A stretch of DNA of 64,000 nt from Litorimonas sp046250185 (GTDB lineage Bacteria > Pseudomonadota > Alphaproteobacteria > Caulobacterales > Maricaulaceae). A program made the translations under genes and the position numbers. Shown here in pieces: positions 1-8,307 of the stretch. Position 1 is the stretch's first letter; every line of letters begins with the position of its first letter. Location: the NCBI RefSeq assembly GCF_046250185.1, contig NZ_CP176469.1, one strand, 5' to 3'. The notes under the pieces are model-generated. The model did no database searches and was not told the DNA's origin. It saw only the letters and a program-made list of their open reading frames with translations.

Positions 1-1
1 C

Positions 2-1258
2 ATCTATTTTCCGATGACAGTGAATTCTGACGAACGCCGTTGGACATGGATGGACGAAGGGCTGAACTCCTTCCTCGAATATATGGCCGAATATGAATGG
101 GAGGAGGATTTCCCGATTTCTGGCGGACAACAAAACCCTCTCGACGTCATTACGCGCTACATGACAAGCGATGGCCAAGTGCCAATTATGACGCAGTCTG
201 ACAGCGTTTTGCAATTCGGGCCAAACGCTTATTCCAAGCCAGCGGCGTCACTGATCGTGTTGCGAGAAACTGTTATGGGACGTGAGTTGTTTGACTTTGC
301 ATTTCGCGAATACGCAACCCGTTGGAAATTCAAACGCCCAACGCCTGCGGATTTTTTCCGTACTATGGAAGATGCCTCGGCGGTTGATTTAGATTGGTTC
401 TGGCGCGGTTGGTATTACACTACCGATCATGTCGATGTAGCTGTCACCAGCATGCGCGAATACCAAATCTCAACACAGAACCCAGAAATTGAATTTGATA
501 TGGACCGCGAAGAAGATGCCGTGCGGCGTCCTGAAAATATCGTCCAACGTCGCAACCGTGAAGAAGGCATAAAAACCCGAGTCAGTCGTTACTCAGAGCT
601 AAAAGATTTCTACAATGAGAACGATAAGTTCACGGTCACAAATGCCGATCGTAATAAATATCAATCCTTCCTCAAAGACCTCGATGATTGGGAGCGCAAA
701 GCCTATGACCGTGCGATGGAAGACGGTAAGTATCTGTATTTCGTCGATTTTGAAAACATTGGTGGGCTGATCACCCCGTTGCCTGTGACGCTGGAATATG
801 CGAATGGTCGCATGGAAGATATGATGATCCCAGCTGAAATTTGGCGTCGCAATTCGGAATTCGTGACGAAACTCATCATCAGAGACGAGCCCGTAGTTTC
901 AATTCGGTTAGACGAAGCTCACCAGACGGCTGACGCAGACTACTCTAACAACACTTTCCCGCCAAGCATTGCGAGCGATCGCCTAAAGCTGAAACAATCG
1001 AACTATAAACGAAGCAATATGATGGCAGATGCTCTGGCGGAGCTCAAAGGCGACGATAAGAAGGATGCGGACAGCAAAGTTGTCCCTCTCTCTACTGATG
1101 TTGAAAAAGCTGAGACAGTTGAAGCTGTAAACGATAATGACAGTGACAATGACGGCGATACCGCGTCTGATGCGAGCGAGGCGGAAAAGCCGAAAGCACG
1201 TAAAGACCGCGAGTCAGCGCTCAAAAGAACGCTCAAGCGCATGATGAACCGCGACTAG
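2..1258 (+). CDS. M1-family (gluzincin) aminopeptidase-like protein, C-terminal part
   Basis: The reading frame is open to the left edge, so the gene begins outside the window; about 418 residues are visible. The visible start contains WMDEGLNSF, which resembles the stretch of M1/gluzincin peptidases carrying the third zinc ligand (Glu) after an HEXXH motif; the HEXXH itself would lie upstream and cannot be checked. The rest matches no motif I can name and ends in a very acidic low-complexity stretch (many Asp, Ser, Glu) followed by a basic tail (last ~60 residues). A hairpin terminator follows directly. An in-frame ATG at 14 is probably internal. Family call is moderate, substrate unknown. 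Confidence 0.7.
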   Translation: MYFPMTVNSDERRWTWMDEGLNSFLEYMAEYEWEEDFPISGGQQNPLDVITRYMTSDGQVPIMTQSDSVLQFGPNAYSKPAASLIVLRETVMGRELFDFAFREYATRWKFKRPTPADFFRTMEDASAVDLDWFWRGWYYTTDHVDVAVTSMREYQISTQNPEIEFDMDREEDAVRRPENIVQRRNREEGIKTRVSRYSELKDFYNENDKFTVTNADRNKYQSFLKDLDDWERKAYDRAMEDGKYLYFVDFENIGGLITPLPVTLEYANGRMEDMMIPAEIWRRNSEFVTKLIIRDEPVVSIRLDEAHQTADADYSNNTFPPSIASDRLKLKQSNYKRSNMMADALAELKGDDKKDADSKVVPLSTDVEKAETVEAVNDNDSDNDGDTASDASEAEKPKARKDRESALKRTLKRMMNRD

Positions 1259-1285
1259 CTTTCACGTTAACAACGCAACAAGATA

Positions 1286-1313
1286 ATCCCTGCCCTCTGG
1301 GTGGGGATTTTTT
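1286..1313 (+). terminator. Rho-independent terminator after the peptidase gene
   Basis: A 10-bp stem (ATCCCTGCCC paired with GGGTGGGGAT, two G-T wobbles) with a TCT loop is followed by a run of T. It sits 28 bases after the peptidase stop codon. Confidence 0.75.
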
Positions 1314-1379
1314 GTGACTCATGGACAATGTTGAGAAATAACTATTGATCAAGCGCCGACTTCACCGCACAAGAAACAC

Positions 1380-2012
1380 ATGTTGATTGTACACCATTTG
1401 AATAACTCCAGATCACAGCGTATCCTATGGCTACTCGAAGAGTTGGAGATTGAATACGAAATCAAACATTACGAACGCGATCCAGAAACCAACCGCGCGC
1501 CAGCAGAACTCAAAGCCGTTCACCAACTTGGCAAAAGCCCAGTTATTGAGGACGGCGATTTGATTGTTGCGGAAACGGGCGCAATAATCGTTTATATTCT
1601 GGACAAATACGGTAGCGGCAAACTCCGCCCTGAAAAAGGTACGCAGGACTATGTCGATTATGTTCACTTCCTGCATTTTGCCGAGGGTTCAGCCATGTTG
1701 CCGCTTTTGCTATCCCTTTATACAGGTTTCCTAGGCGACGCAGCAGCCCCTATCCAGCCGATGATCGTGGCGGAGATAAAAGGCATTTTAGATTATTGCG
1801 AGTATCAGCTTATCAGCAGCGACTATTTCGCAGGCGATGAGTTAACGGGTGCCGACATTCAAATGATCTTCCCTTTGGAAGCTGCCAAAGCGCGCGGGCG
1901 CTTAATTGGTTACGAAGCCTGCAATGAGTACGTGAACAAAATACACGCGCGTCCTGCTTACTTGCGAGCGTTGGAAAAAGGTGGAAATTATGCCTACGGC
2001 CCCAAAACCTAA
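1380..2012 (+). CDS. Glutathione S-transferase family protein
   Basis: 210 residues, normal GST length. The N-terminal thioredoxin-like domain (~1-80) carries the SRSQRILWLLEEL helix and the glutathione-binding turn GKSPVIEDGD followed by AETGAIIVYI; an all-helical C-terminal domain follows. GSTs conjugate glutathione to electrophiles or act as peroxidases in the cytosol; the substrate cannot be read from sequence. It overlaps the next gene (a VOC-fold protein) by about 23 bases, so the two are probably translated together. No strong ribosome binding site is seen before the ATG. A second GST of the same length lies at 4877. Confidence 0.9.
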   Translation: MLIVHHLNNSRSQRILWLLEELEIEYEIKHYERDPETNRAPAELKAVHQLGKSPVIEDGDLIVAETGAIIVYILDKYGSGKLRPEKGTQDYVDYVHFLHFAEGSAMLPLLLSLYTGFLGDAAAPIQPMIVAEIKGILDYCEYQLISSDYFAGDELTGADIQMIFPLEAAKARGRLIGYEACNEYVNKIHARPAYLRALEKGGNYAYGPKT

Positions 2013-2430
2013 GCCAGCGATTTTCCATCTCGCCTATCCGATCAAGGATAAGGAAGCGACACGCACATTCTACCGCGATATTCTGGGCTGCCATCAGGGG
2101 CGAGAGGCTCCGACATGGATTGACTTCGATTTCTTTGGCCACCAGCTCAGCTTTCACCTCAAGCCAGAGAGCTTCGCGACCCCTGACCCAACGAACCAAG
2201 TTGACGGAAAAGACGTGCCTGTGCGCCATTTTGGGGCTGTATTGCCTTGGAATGAGTGGCACGCTTTGCGAGATCGCCTCATTGAAGCAGGCACAGAATT
2301 TGTGATTAAACCCTACATCCGCTTCAAAGGCGAGACGGGAGAGCAAGCGACAATGTTCTTTCTCGACCCATCAGGCAATGCCCTAGAGTTTAAGAGCTTC
2401 AAAGACCCATCACAAATTTTCGCCGCTTAG
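1990..2430 (+). CDS. VOC (glyoxalase/dioxygenase fold) family protein
   Basis: About 146 residues with one vicinal-oxygen-chelate domain: HLAYPIKDKEATRTFYRDILGC at the start, a central FFGHQLSFHL strand and the terminal FFLDPSGNALEFKSF, which supplies the usual Glu ligand. Such proteins bind a metal and act as isomerases, dioxygenases or resistance proteins; the length and terminal motif recall small glyoxalase-like proteins, but the reaction is unknown. I take ATG at 1990; an in-frame GTG at 1981 is the alternative. It overlaps the GST gene end, suggesting one transcript and perhaps a shared detoxification role (inference). Confidence 0.85.
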   Translation: MPTAPKPKPAIFHLAYPIKDKEATRTFYRDILGCHQGREAPTWIDFDFFGHQLSFHLKPESFATPDPTNQVDGKDVPVRHFGAVLPWNEWHALRDRLIEAGTEFVIKPYIRFKGETGEQATMFFLDPSGNALEFKSFKDPSQIFAA

Positions 2431-2442
2431 TCTTAGGTCTAC

Positions 2443-2724
2443 TTAGTCTAAGTAAAGCCCGCTTAATTCGGCCAATTCATCCGCAGCCGCTTCGTGCATA
2501 GACTTTAAGGCTGTCCAGCGGTCATTATCCAGATCATTCCAGCTTTTGAGCTGGATACGCGCATAGTTTGCTTGCCATTGCAGGTCACTGATGCGGCGCT
2601 TAATCTCTTCACGCTCCCGCCAAGACAGGCTGGACATCGCTGTCTCAACATTATCATTTGCGATTTTTGACGCGCTAACGCGCCGTGGTTTAACAGGTAT
2701 TGCCTGAACACTCATTTTAAACAT
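2443..2724 (-). CDS. Hypothetical protein, basic N-terminus and helical C-terminus
   Basis: I do not recognise this protein. It is about 93 residues from ATG at 2724 (GGGG lies 8-11 bases upstream); an ATG at 2715 and a TTG at 2745 are alternatives. The first ~25 residues are basic and proline-containing (IPVKPRRVSASKIAND); the rest is predicted helix, with WREREEIKRRISDLQWQANY and a Trp-rich middle. No membrane segment or signal peptide. It faces the VOC gene, with only 12 bases between the two stop codons. Possibly a small cytosolic or DNA-associated protein, but there is no direct evidence. Confidence 0.6.
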   Translation of the reverse strand: MFKMSVQAIPVKPRRVSASKIANDNVETAMSSLSWREREEIKRRISDLQWQANYARIQLKSWNDLDNDRWTALKSMHEAAADELAELSGLYLD

Positions 2725-2820
2725 TGGTTTGCCCCATAATAACAATTACGGAACACACGGAGCAAGTCCCGCGCCAAGTTACGCGGGAGCGAAACATTAT
2801 AGTTAATGAGGGATGAAGAC

Positions 2821-3945
2821 CTATAAAGTCGGATTGATTAAAAACTTCTCACCCGTTTTTTTAGCATTATAGCGCTTCACAATATCAGCGTCTAAAGCAT
2901 CAGGCAGGCTAATCTCGTCAGTGTAGTGGCTGGCAAAGGTTGTTTTCAGTTCCTTGGCGACACGTGTGCGTAGGCGAATATTTGTCTCCATACCCGCTTT
3001 GGCAAGGAAATTCGGCAACAGCCATCCCCCGACTCCCCACGCCATGCCATATGCGCGGTTCAGCACTGTCGGCGACATATCGAGGCTCCCGTAGAGATAG
3101 ACCTGCTTGTGTTTGATTGAGCCATAAATCGAATAAGCCCCTGGCGTGCGGGCCGCAGCGGCCTCCATCGCCGAGAGTATATCAGACGCCAGCGAACCAC
3201 CACCTGTGGCATCAAACGCGAGCGTTGCGCCCGTTGCGTGGATAGCGTCAGTCAACTGAGCCATGAAATCATCATCAGAGCTGTTGACGATATACTTTGC
3301 CCCCATGTCTTTGAGTAATTTTACTTGTTCGGGTTTCCGCACAATGTTGACCAAATCTATGCCGTCTGCTTGACAGATACGGTTGAGCATTTGTCCCAAA
3401 TTGGACGCGGCGGCTGTGTGGACCAAAGCCGTATGGCCTTCACTGCGCATGGTTTCAGGAAAACACAAAGCAGTGAGTGGATTTACGAAGCTAGACGCAC
3501 CGTCCTTGGCCGTGCAGCCAGGCATAAGCGGCAGCACCATCTGTACATTTACGCAACGATATTCGCCGTACATTGCGCCGCCCATAGCTGCGACTGTTTT
3601 CCCGATCAAAGCTTGTGCCGCATCGCTCTCGCCAGCAGCTACGACTTCACCCGCGCCCTCATTGCCCACTGGCAAAGACTGTCCAAAGCGAGCTTTCATA
3701 CGGCCTAAAGCGGAAGCGTGGATCGGCGCTCGCAAGACACGGTTAAAACCCTCACCTTTGGAGGTCGCCTGAGATATGTCAGCCGCTCCAAACATTACGC
3801 CGTGATCAGACGGATTAATTGGGGTTGCCATGACCTTGATCAAAACTTCGTCCGCCTTGGGTTTTGGCATATCCATCTCGACGAAGGACATTTCTAACCA
3901 TCCATCATCGGTGATGAGGGATCGCATTTGGTGGACTTTGGACAT
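2821..3945 (-). CDS. Medium-chain NAD(P)-dependent reductase (zinc-binding dehydrogenase superfamily)
   Basis: 374 residues. The N-terminal GroES-like domain contains DEVLIKVMATPINPSDHG and VGNEGAGEVVAAG, typical of the quinone oxidoreductase/enoyl reductase branch; no structural-zinc cysteine cluster is seen, so it is probably zinc-free. The Rossmann part has ALVHTAAASNLGQM followed by LAFDATGGG. The start is supported by GAAGGA 6-11 bases upstream of ATG. It follows the pirin gene by 23 bases on the same strand, so the two likely form an operon. It probably reduces an alkene or quinone with NADPH; the substrate is not predictable. Confidence 0.85.
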   Translation of the reverse strand: MSKVHQMRSLITDDGWLEMSFVEMDMPKPKADEVLIKVMATPINPSDHGVMFGAADISQATSKGEGFNRVLRAPIHASALGRMKARFGQSLPVGNEGAGEVVAAGESDAAQALIGKTVAAMGGAMYGEYRCVNVQMVLPLMPGCTAKDGASSFVNPLTALCFPETMRSEGHTALVHTAAASNLGQMLNRICQADGIDLVNIVRKPEQVKLLKDMGAKYIVNSSDDDFMAQLTDAIHATGATLAFDATGGGSLASDILSAMEAAAARTPGAYSIYGSIKHKQVYLYGSLDMSPTVLNRAYGMAWGVGGWLLPNFLAKAGMETNIRLRTRVAKELKTTFASHYTDEISLPDALDADIVKRYNAKKTGEKFLINPTL

Positions 3946-3968
3946 AGTAATTCCTTCGATATGAGTGT

Positions 3969-4838
3969 CTATTCTGGGAGAGGTATATACTCCTCATCAT
4001 CCCCGGGGACAGTGCCAAATTTGCCTGCCTTCCAATCAGTTTTCGCCTGTTCGATCCGCTCTTTACGAGAGGACACAAAATTCCAATCCAGATAACGCCG
4101 CCCCAACGGTTTACCTCCAATCAATGCGAAGCGAGTTTTCCCGCGCGCTTTGATCGTTGTGGTCTCATCCGTCAGGACGGTCATAGCATTGATGGGCACA
4201 GTTACCCCATCAATCTCGCCCTCCCCTTCAACCACGTAAATGCCGCGCTCTTCTGCCTCTGGCAAAGTCAGTTCCGCCCCGTCTTCAAGATGGGCTTCGA
4301 CATAGAGGTTAGGCGAGAAGGTTTTGACTGGGCTTTCAACGCCATAAGCTGTGCCCATCATTACGCGAACCTTGGCGCCGTCAAACTCGACCTCCGGAAT
4401 GTCATCGGCCGCAGTGTGGTGGAAAGACGGTTCAACTTCTTCAAATTCTTCTGGCAGTGCGTGCCATAGTTGCAGACCGTGCAAATCATAGCCGGTCACT
4501 TTTAACGCGTCCCGCGTGCGCTCCGAATGGGTAATGCCGCGCCCTGCGACCATAAGATTGATCGCGCCTGGGTGAATGGCAAGCGCATTGCCGAGGCTAT
4601 CACGGTGAAAGATTTCACCTTCAAACAGATAGGTTACCGTCGCAAGATTGATATGCGGGTGCGGGCGGACATTGATACCTGCGCCCGGCTGAAAACTGAC
4701 AGGACCAAAATGATCAAAGAACACCCACGGCCCGATAGAGCGTTGCTGCACGAACGGCAAAGCCCGTCTGACAGAAAACTCGCCAATATCTTTCTCACGC
4801 GGTTTCAAAATAGCTTTAATTGCGGGGCTGTCTGCCAT
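3969..4838 (-). CDS. Pirin family protein
   Basis: 289 residues with two cupin domains. The N-terminal domain has the conserved RPHPHINLATVTYLFEGE and GAINLMVAGRGITHSER segments, which supply the metal-binding His and Glu residues of pirins; HGLQLWHALP follows, and the C-terminal cupin carries ELTLPEAEERGIYVVEGEGE. Bacterial pirins include quercetinase-like dioxygenases and redox regulators; which applies here is unknown. GAGG lies about 7 bases before the ATG. It precedes the medium-chain reductase and is divergent from a GST gene across 38 bases, a pairing that suggests an oxidative or electrophile response (inference). Confidence 0.93.
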   Translation of the reverse strand: MADSPAIKAILKPREKDIGEFSVRRALPFVQQRSIGPWVFFDHFGPVSFQPGAGINVRPHPHINLATVTYLFEGEIFHRDSLGNALAIHPGAINLMVAGRGITHSERTRDALKVTGYDLHGLQLWHALPEEFEEVEPSFHHTAADDIPEVEFDGAKVRVMMGTAYGVESPVKTFSPNLYVEAHLEDGAELTLPEAEERGIYVVEGEGEIDGVTVPINAMTVLTDETTTIKARGKTRFALIGGKPLGRRYLDWNFVSSRKERIEQAKTDWKAGKFGTVPGDDEEYIPLPE

Positions 4839-4876
4839 AACGTTTCCTCAAATCATTCGATCAAAGGATATATGAT

Positions 4877-5509
4877 ATGCTAAAACTATACGATTGCACA
4901 ACAGCACCAAGTCCACGTCGCACCCGCATGTTTTTGACAGAAAAAGAAATAGCCTATGAGAACATTCAAGTTGACCTGCGAACAGGCGAGCAGATGGGTG
5001 ATGCATTCCGTAAGGTTAACCCGCGTTGCACTGTACCCGCTCTTGTGACGGAAGACGGTCTATTGCTGACCGAAAATGCTGGCATATCCGCTTACCTAGA
5101 CGCGACCTATCCCGACAAGCCGCTCCTTGGCACAACGCCGTCAGAAAAAGCGATGATCGCCGAATGGAATTGGCGATGTGAATTTGAAGGATTGATGGCT
5201 GGGGCTGAAGCGCTACGCAATGGCAGCCCGCATATGAAAGACCGCGCGATGACAGGCACTCGCAACGTCCCTCAAATCCCGGAATTAGCTGCACGAGGCG
5301 CAAAGCGGCTTGGGTGGTTTTTTGAAGATCTTGATGCGCAATTACAAAAGAATGAGTTCGTCGCAGGGGATAGCTACTCCTATGCGGATATTACCGCGAC
5401 AGTCTGTGTTGATTTCGCGCGATGGGTAAAAGTGTACCCAACGGACAAGCAAAAAGCACTGACAGCATGGCATGAACGCATGAAAACGCGGGCGAATTAC
5501 GCGGCTTAA
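4877..5509 (+). CDS. Glutathione S-transferase family protein
   Basis: 210 residues. N-terminal thioredoxin-fold domain with YDCTTAPSPRRTRMFLTEKEI, the cis-proline turn CTVPALVTEDGLLLTENAGISAYLD, and a helical C-terminal domain with DSYSYADITATVCVDFARW. The Ser in APSPRR is a plausible glutathione-activating residue. Divergent from pirin across a 38-base intergenic region, so both promoters overlap. Its end abuts a decayed amidohydrolase on the other strand. Sequence differs clearly from the GST at 1380, so this is not a recent duplicate. Confidence 0.92.
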   Translation: MLKLYDCTTAPSPRRTRMFLTEKEIAYENIQVDLRTGEQMGDAFRKVNPRCTVPALVTEDGLLLTENAGISAYLDATYPDKPLLGTTPSEKAMIAEWNWRCEFEGLMAGAEALRNGSPHMKDRAMTGTRNVPQIPELAARGAKRLGWFFEDLDAQLQKNEFVAGDSYSYADITATVCVDFARWVKVYPTDKQKALTAWHERMKTRANYAA

Positions 5510-5512
5510 TGT

Positions 5513-5700
5513 AGGCGTTTACCTGTAATAGAACCTGCTCAATTTCATTGTCCTTGAGGTCGTCTGGCGCAATCGTCAGGGGGTTCACGTCGATGACAAT
5601 AAAATCGGCCCACTTGTCCGTCTTGAGGCTGCCCAGCATATCGTCTTGAAACGCACCATATGCATTTTCAATCGTCATGGCGGCAAGGCTTGGTTTACAG
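5513..5700 (-). pseudogene. Relic of an amidohydrolase (YtcJ-like) gene, C-terminal fragment
   Basis: Read on the minus strand this stretch encodes AMTIENAYGAFQDD, then GSLKTDKWADFIVID and NPLTIAPDDLKDNEIEQV. These are the last conserved blocks of YtcJ-type amidohydrolases, the region closing the metallo-dependent barrel with its small beta domain. Nothing upstream (above ~5700) continues the protein, the metal-binding motifs are absent, and downstream the frame simply runs antisense into the GST gene. About 60 residues remain of a protein that normally exceeds 500. It is therefore a deletion remnant, not a gene. Confidence 0.7.
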
Positions 5701-5721
5701 ACAAAGCTTACTCCGCATACC

Positions 5722-5808
5722 GCATAGTGTTCATACCTGTAAGTATTGTTTTTTAGCCTGCCTTCTGAATAAGGCTGAGCACAGTTTTTACATGTATGAA
5801 CACTATGC
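5722..5808. repeat. Long inverted repeat; two operator-like palindromes
   Basis: A 15-base perfect inverted repeat (GCATAGTGTTCATAC at 5722-5736, GTATGAACACTATGC at 5794-5808) extends inward to 21 bases with one mismatch. Each arm also contains its own imperfect palindrome centred on TGTA or ACATGT, approaching GTTCATACATGTATGAAC. This arrangement is typical of paired binding sites for a TetR-type or similar dimeric regulator, or of a small hairpin element. It lies 45 bases before coq4 and next to the amidohydrolase relic. Confidence 0.6.
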
Positions 5809-5853
5809 AGAGGCTTTGCTTGAATTTAAGCGATCACAAAGTATGTTCATCGC

Positions 5854-6642
5854 ATGACTAATCGTGATTACACATATGACAAATCGACTCGTAAACCGAT
5901 ACGCCCTCTGAAAGCGCTGAAGCATTTTCGCAATCTCATGGCCGATAAGGAAGACACTAGCCAAGTATTTCACATCATCAATGAGTTAAATGGTGATAAC
6001 TTTCAGAAGTTTTTCTGCCGCTTTGCAAACTCTCCAGAGGGCCGCAAACATATTGAGGCGGGTCTTTTCCTTCCGACTATGCTGGACGATCACGAAAAGA
6101 TCCGCAAACTTCCCGAAGGCACGGTCGGCCGCGCCTATGTGGAGTTTATGGAGAGCCAAGGCCTAACAGCGCAAGGCTTGGTTGATGAGTACGAGTCGTT
6201 TGACTCAAAAGCTCGCGATAAGTGGTCGCCAGAAATGATTACATTTGGTAATCGTCTGCGCGACACACATGACTTGGTTCACGTGATGACAGGTTATAGC
6301 CGCGACGCACTGGGCGAGGCCTGCGTGCTAGGGCTGTCCTACTCCCAACATGGCGGTCGCGGCCTGACGTTCATCGCGCACATGGCTGGCTGGGAAGTCA
6401 AGAAGTCGGCCCCAAAGGGCGCCCCAGTGATGCGCGCGGTGCGTGAAGGTCACAAAATTGGAAAGACGGCAACAGATTTGGTCTATTTAGACATTGAGGC
6501 CTTGCTAGCGATGGACTTAGAAGCGGCGCGCGCTAAGTACGGCTACATCACACCCGAAACATATTTCAAAGTTCATGACTGCATGCGTGCGGCAGGAATG
6601 GATCCTTATGCCTTCATCGGCGGAGAGGCAGCTCTTGCTTAA
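5854..6642 (+). CDS. coq4: Coq4-family ubiquinone biosynthesis protein
   Basis: 262 residues, matching the Coq4 family. The signature H-D-x-x-H-x11-E is present as HDLVH (His139, Asp140, His143) with Glu155, the predicted metal site. Eukaryotic Coq4 organises the ubiquinone synthesis complex at the membrane and has been linked to C1 oxidative decarboxylation of the ring; alphaproteobacterial members are assumed to act similarly. The N-terminus holds RPIRPLKALKHFRNLMADKEDT, also typical of bacterial members. No clear ribosome binding site precedes the ATG. A paired operator-like inverted repeat lies just upstream. Convergent with carbonic anhydrase. Confidence 0.88.
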   Translation: MTNRDYTYDKSTRKPIRPLKALKHFRNLMADKEDTSQVFHIINELNGDNFQKFFCRFANSPEGRKHIEAGLFLPTMLDDHEKIRKLPEGTVGRAYVEFMESQGLTAQGLVDEYESFDSKARDKWSPEMITFGNRLRDTHDLVHVMTGYSRDALGEACVLGLSYSQHGGRGLTFIAHMAGWEVKKSAPKGAPVMRAVREGHKIGKTATDLVYLDIEALLAMDLEAARAKYGYITPETYFKVHDCMRAAGMDPYAFIGGEAALA

Positions 6643-6647
6643 ATCTG

Positions 6648-7277
6648 CTAGGCTGGCACTTCTTCAAATTCGCCGTCGTCATTGGTAATCATGAGCCTGG
6701 CTTTGATAATTGAGAAATACCCCCCGACCAATTTCAAATGACCCGTGTCAACTTTACGTTTCACAAACGGGAATGTTGTAAGATTTGTCAAAGACTGTCG
6801 AACAACCTCTAATTCCATTTCGTAAGTCACTCGATCTTCGGGAAGCCCCTTTGCAAGAACTCGATCTCGTACGTCATTGATCAGGCTTACCCATTTGCCA
6901 ACATAGCCAGCATCAGGATCGTGGCCCATCCCAGCTAGGCAGCCTTGAATCCCGCCGCAGCTTTCGTGACCCATAACCATGATCATTTCGACACCAAGAT
7001 TGTTGACAGCATATTCGATCGCGGCTGACGTCCCGTGATACCCGCCCGTTTCGTCGAGCGGTGGGACGATATTGGCGACATTCCGAACGACGAACATTTC
7101 GCCAGGATAAGCGTTAAAAATATCTGATGGATCAACACGACTATCGGAGCATGCAATCAACATAATTTTAGGGTGCTGCCCCAGCGTGCCTAGCTGCTCA
7201 TACAGTTTCTTCTGATTGACGAAATCCCCTTTTCGAAAGGTTTCATATCCTTGGATGAGTAGTTTTCTTAGCGGCAT
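6648..7277 (-). CDS. Beta-class carbonic anhydrase
   Basis: 209 residues. Zinc ligands are visible as Cys43 in ACSDSR, His104 and Cys107 in GHESCGG, with the Asp45-Arg47 dyad of the active site. The enzyme interconverts CO2 and bicarbonate in the cytosol, supplying bicarbonate for carboxylations, and ends with a short acidic tail. The length is normal for the bacterial beta class. It is divergent from a fatty-acid desaturase gene and convergent with coq4, so it is probably transcribed alone. Confidence 0.95.
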   Translation of the reverse strand: MPLRKLLIQGYETFRKGDFVNQKKLYEQLGTLGQHPKIMLIACSDSRVDPSDIFNAYPGEMFVVRNVANIVPPLDETGGYHGTSAAIEYAVNNLGVEMIMVMGHESCGGIQGCLAGMGHDPDAGYVGKWVSLINDVRDRVLAKGLPEDRVTYEMELEVVRQSLTNLTTFPFVKRKVDTGHLKLVGGYFSIIKARLMITNDDGEFEEVPA

Positions 7278-7341
7278 AGGCTGTTCTTATCCCAGCGCTC
7301 TCAAACGTCAAGCAGTGACCCAAACACTATATTCAAGTGCC

Positions 7342-8307
7342 ATGCACTTTCGTGGAATTGACAGATGGCGCGCGCGAGCGCAGTTTACAGCGATGGGGGC
7401 TACAGCCACATATCTACCGACCAAGCGGGTCAAAGACTTAGCGCAGCGGTCTGACCTTTGGGGCGCTTGGCTGACCTTCCATGTCTGGGCCGTTATATTT
7501 GGGTCTATGGCGATGTTTATCATCTTTCCAAACCCCCTGACCTTCATTCTGGCTTTCTTGCTAGTTGGATCACGCCAACACGGCATGGCGATCCTGATGC
7601 ACGACGCAGCACATGGCGTGCTGTTCAAGACGAAAGCGCTCAATGAGTTTGTGGGGCAATACCTCCTCGGCGCGGCCTATGGCGGCGATATGATGAGCTA
7701 TCGCAAATACCATCTCAAACATCACCGCTACGCTCAGCGACCAGAGGATCCCGACTTGCCGCTATCTGCCAAATTTCCAACAACACGCGCATCTCTGCGG
7801 CGCAAATTTATCCGTGACTTGACAGGGCAGACTTTCTTGAGGCTACAACTTGCGTCACGCACGATGTCGAAAGGCGAAGCCCCTGTGATTGAGGGATCAG
7901 ATGCATTTCAGAAAAGCTCGCCTTGGCCCTACTTTATTATCAACGCCTTTTTGTTAGCAGGACTAGCCGCGCTGGGATATTGGTGGGTTTACTTCGCTTT
8001 ATGGCTGGCGCCTCTGATGACGTGGTTCTTTTTTGTGTTGCGCCTACGCAATATAGCTGAACACGGTATGACGACGAATGACGATAATGCCCTCACTCAC
8101 GCACGAACAACGAAAGCCAACCTAATCGAGCGAATTTTCTTTGCGCCCTATTGGGTCAATTACCACGTCGAACATCACGCCTATATGTATGTGCCGTGCC
8201 ATGGGCTGAAGGCCATGCACCGTGAAATGCTGAAGGCTGGGTATCTGGATCAAATGGAAACAAAGACCAGCTATCTGAATGTGCTTCGAACAGCCGCGCC
8301 TGCCTAG
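7342..8307 (+). CDS. Membrane fatty acid desaturase family protein
   Basis: About 321 residues from ATG at 7342; longer in-frame starts (7216) would run antisense into the carbonic anhydrase and are rejected, and ATG 7393 is possible. Three His boxes of membrane di-iron desaturases are present: HDAAHG, HLKHHRYAQ and HVEHHAYMYVPCHG, separated by four hydrophobic segments. Such enzymes insert a double bond into acyl chains (or hydroxylate/desaturate related lipids) using O2. The substrate is not evident; a role on the sphingolipids made 40 kb away is possible but unsupported by position. Confidence 0.88.
   Translation: MHFRGIDRWRARAQFTAMGATATYLPTKRVKDLAQRSDLWGAWLTFHVWAVIFGSMAMFIIFPNPLTFILAFLLVGSRQHGMAILMHDAAHGVLFKTKALNEFVGQYLLGAAYGGDMMSYRKYHLKHHRYAQRPEDPDLPLSAKFPTTRASLRRKFIRDLTGQTFLRLQLASRTMSKGEAPVIEGSDAFQKSSPWPYFIINAFLLAGLAALGYWWVYFALWLAPLMTWFFFVLRLRNIAEHGMTTNDDNALTHARTTKANLIERIFFAPYWVNYHVEHHAYMYVPCHGLKAMHREMLKAGYLDQMETKTSYLNVLRTAAPA

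Noticed and set aside
7216..7341. Longer start for the desaturase
   Set aside because: Would run antisense into carbonic anhydrase and adds residues not seen in the family.
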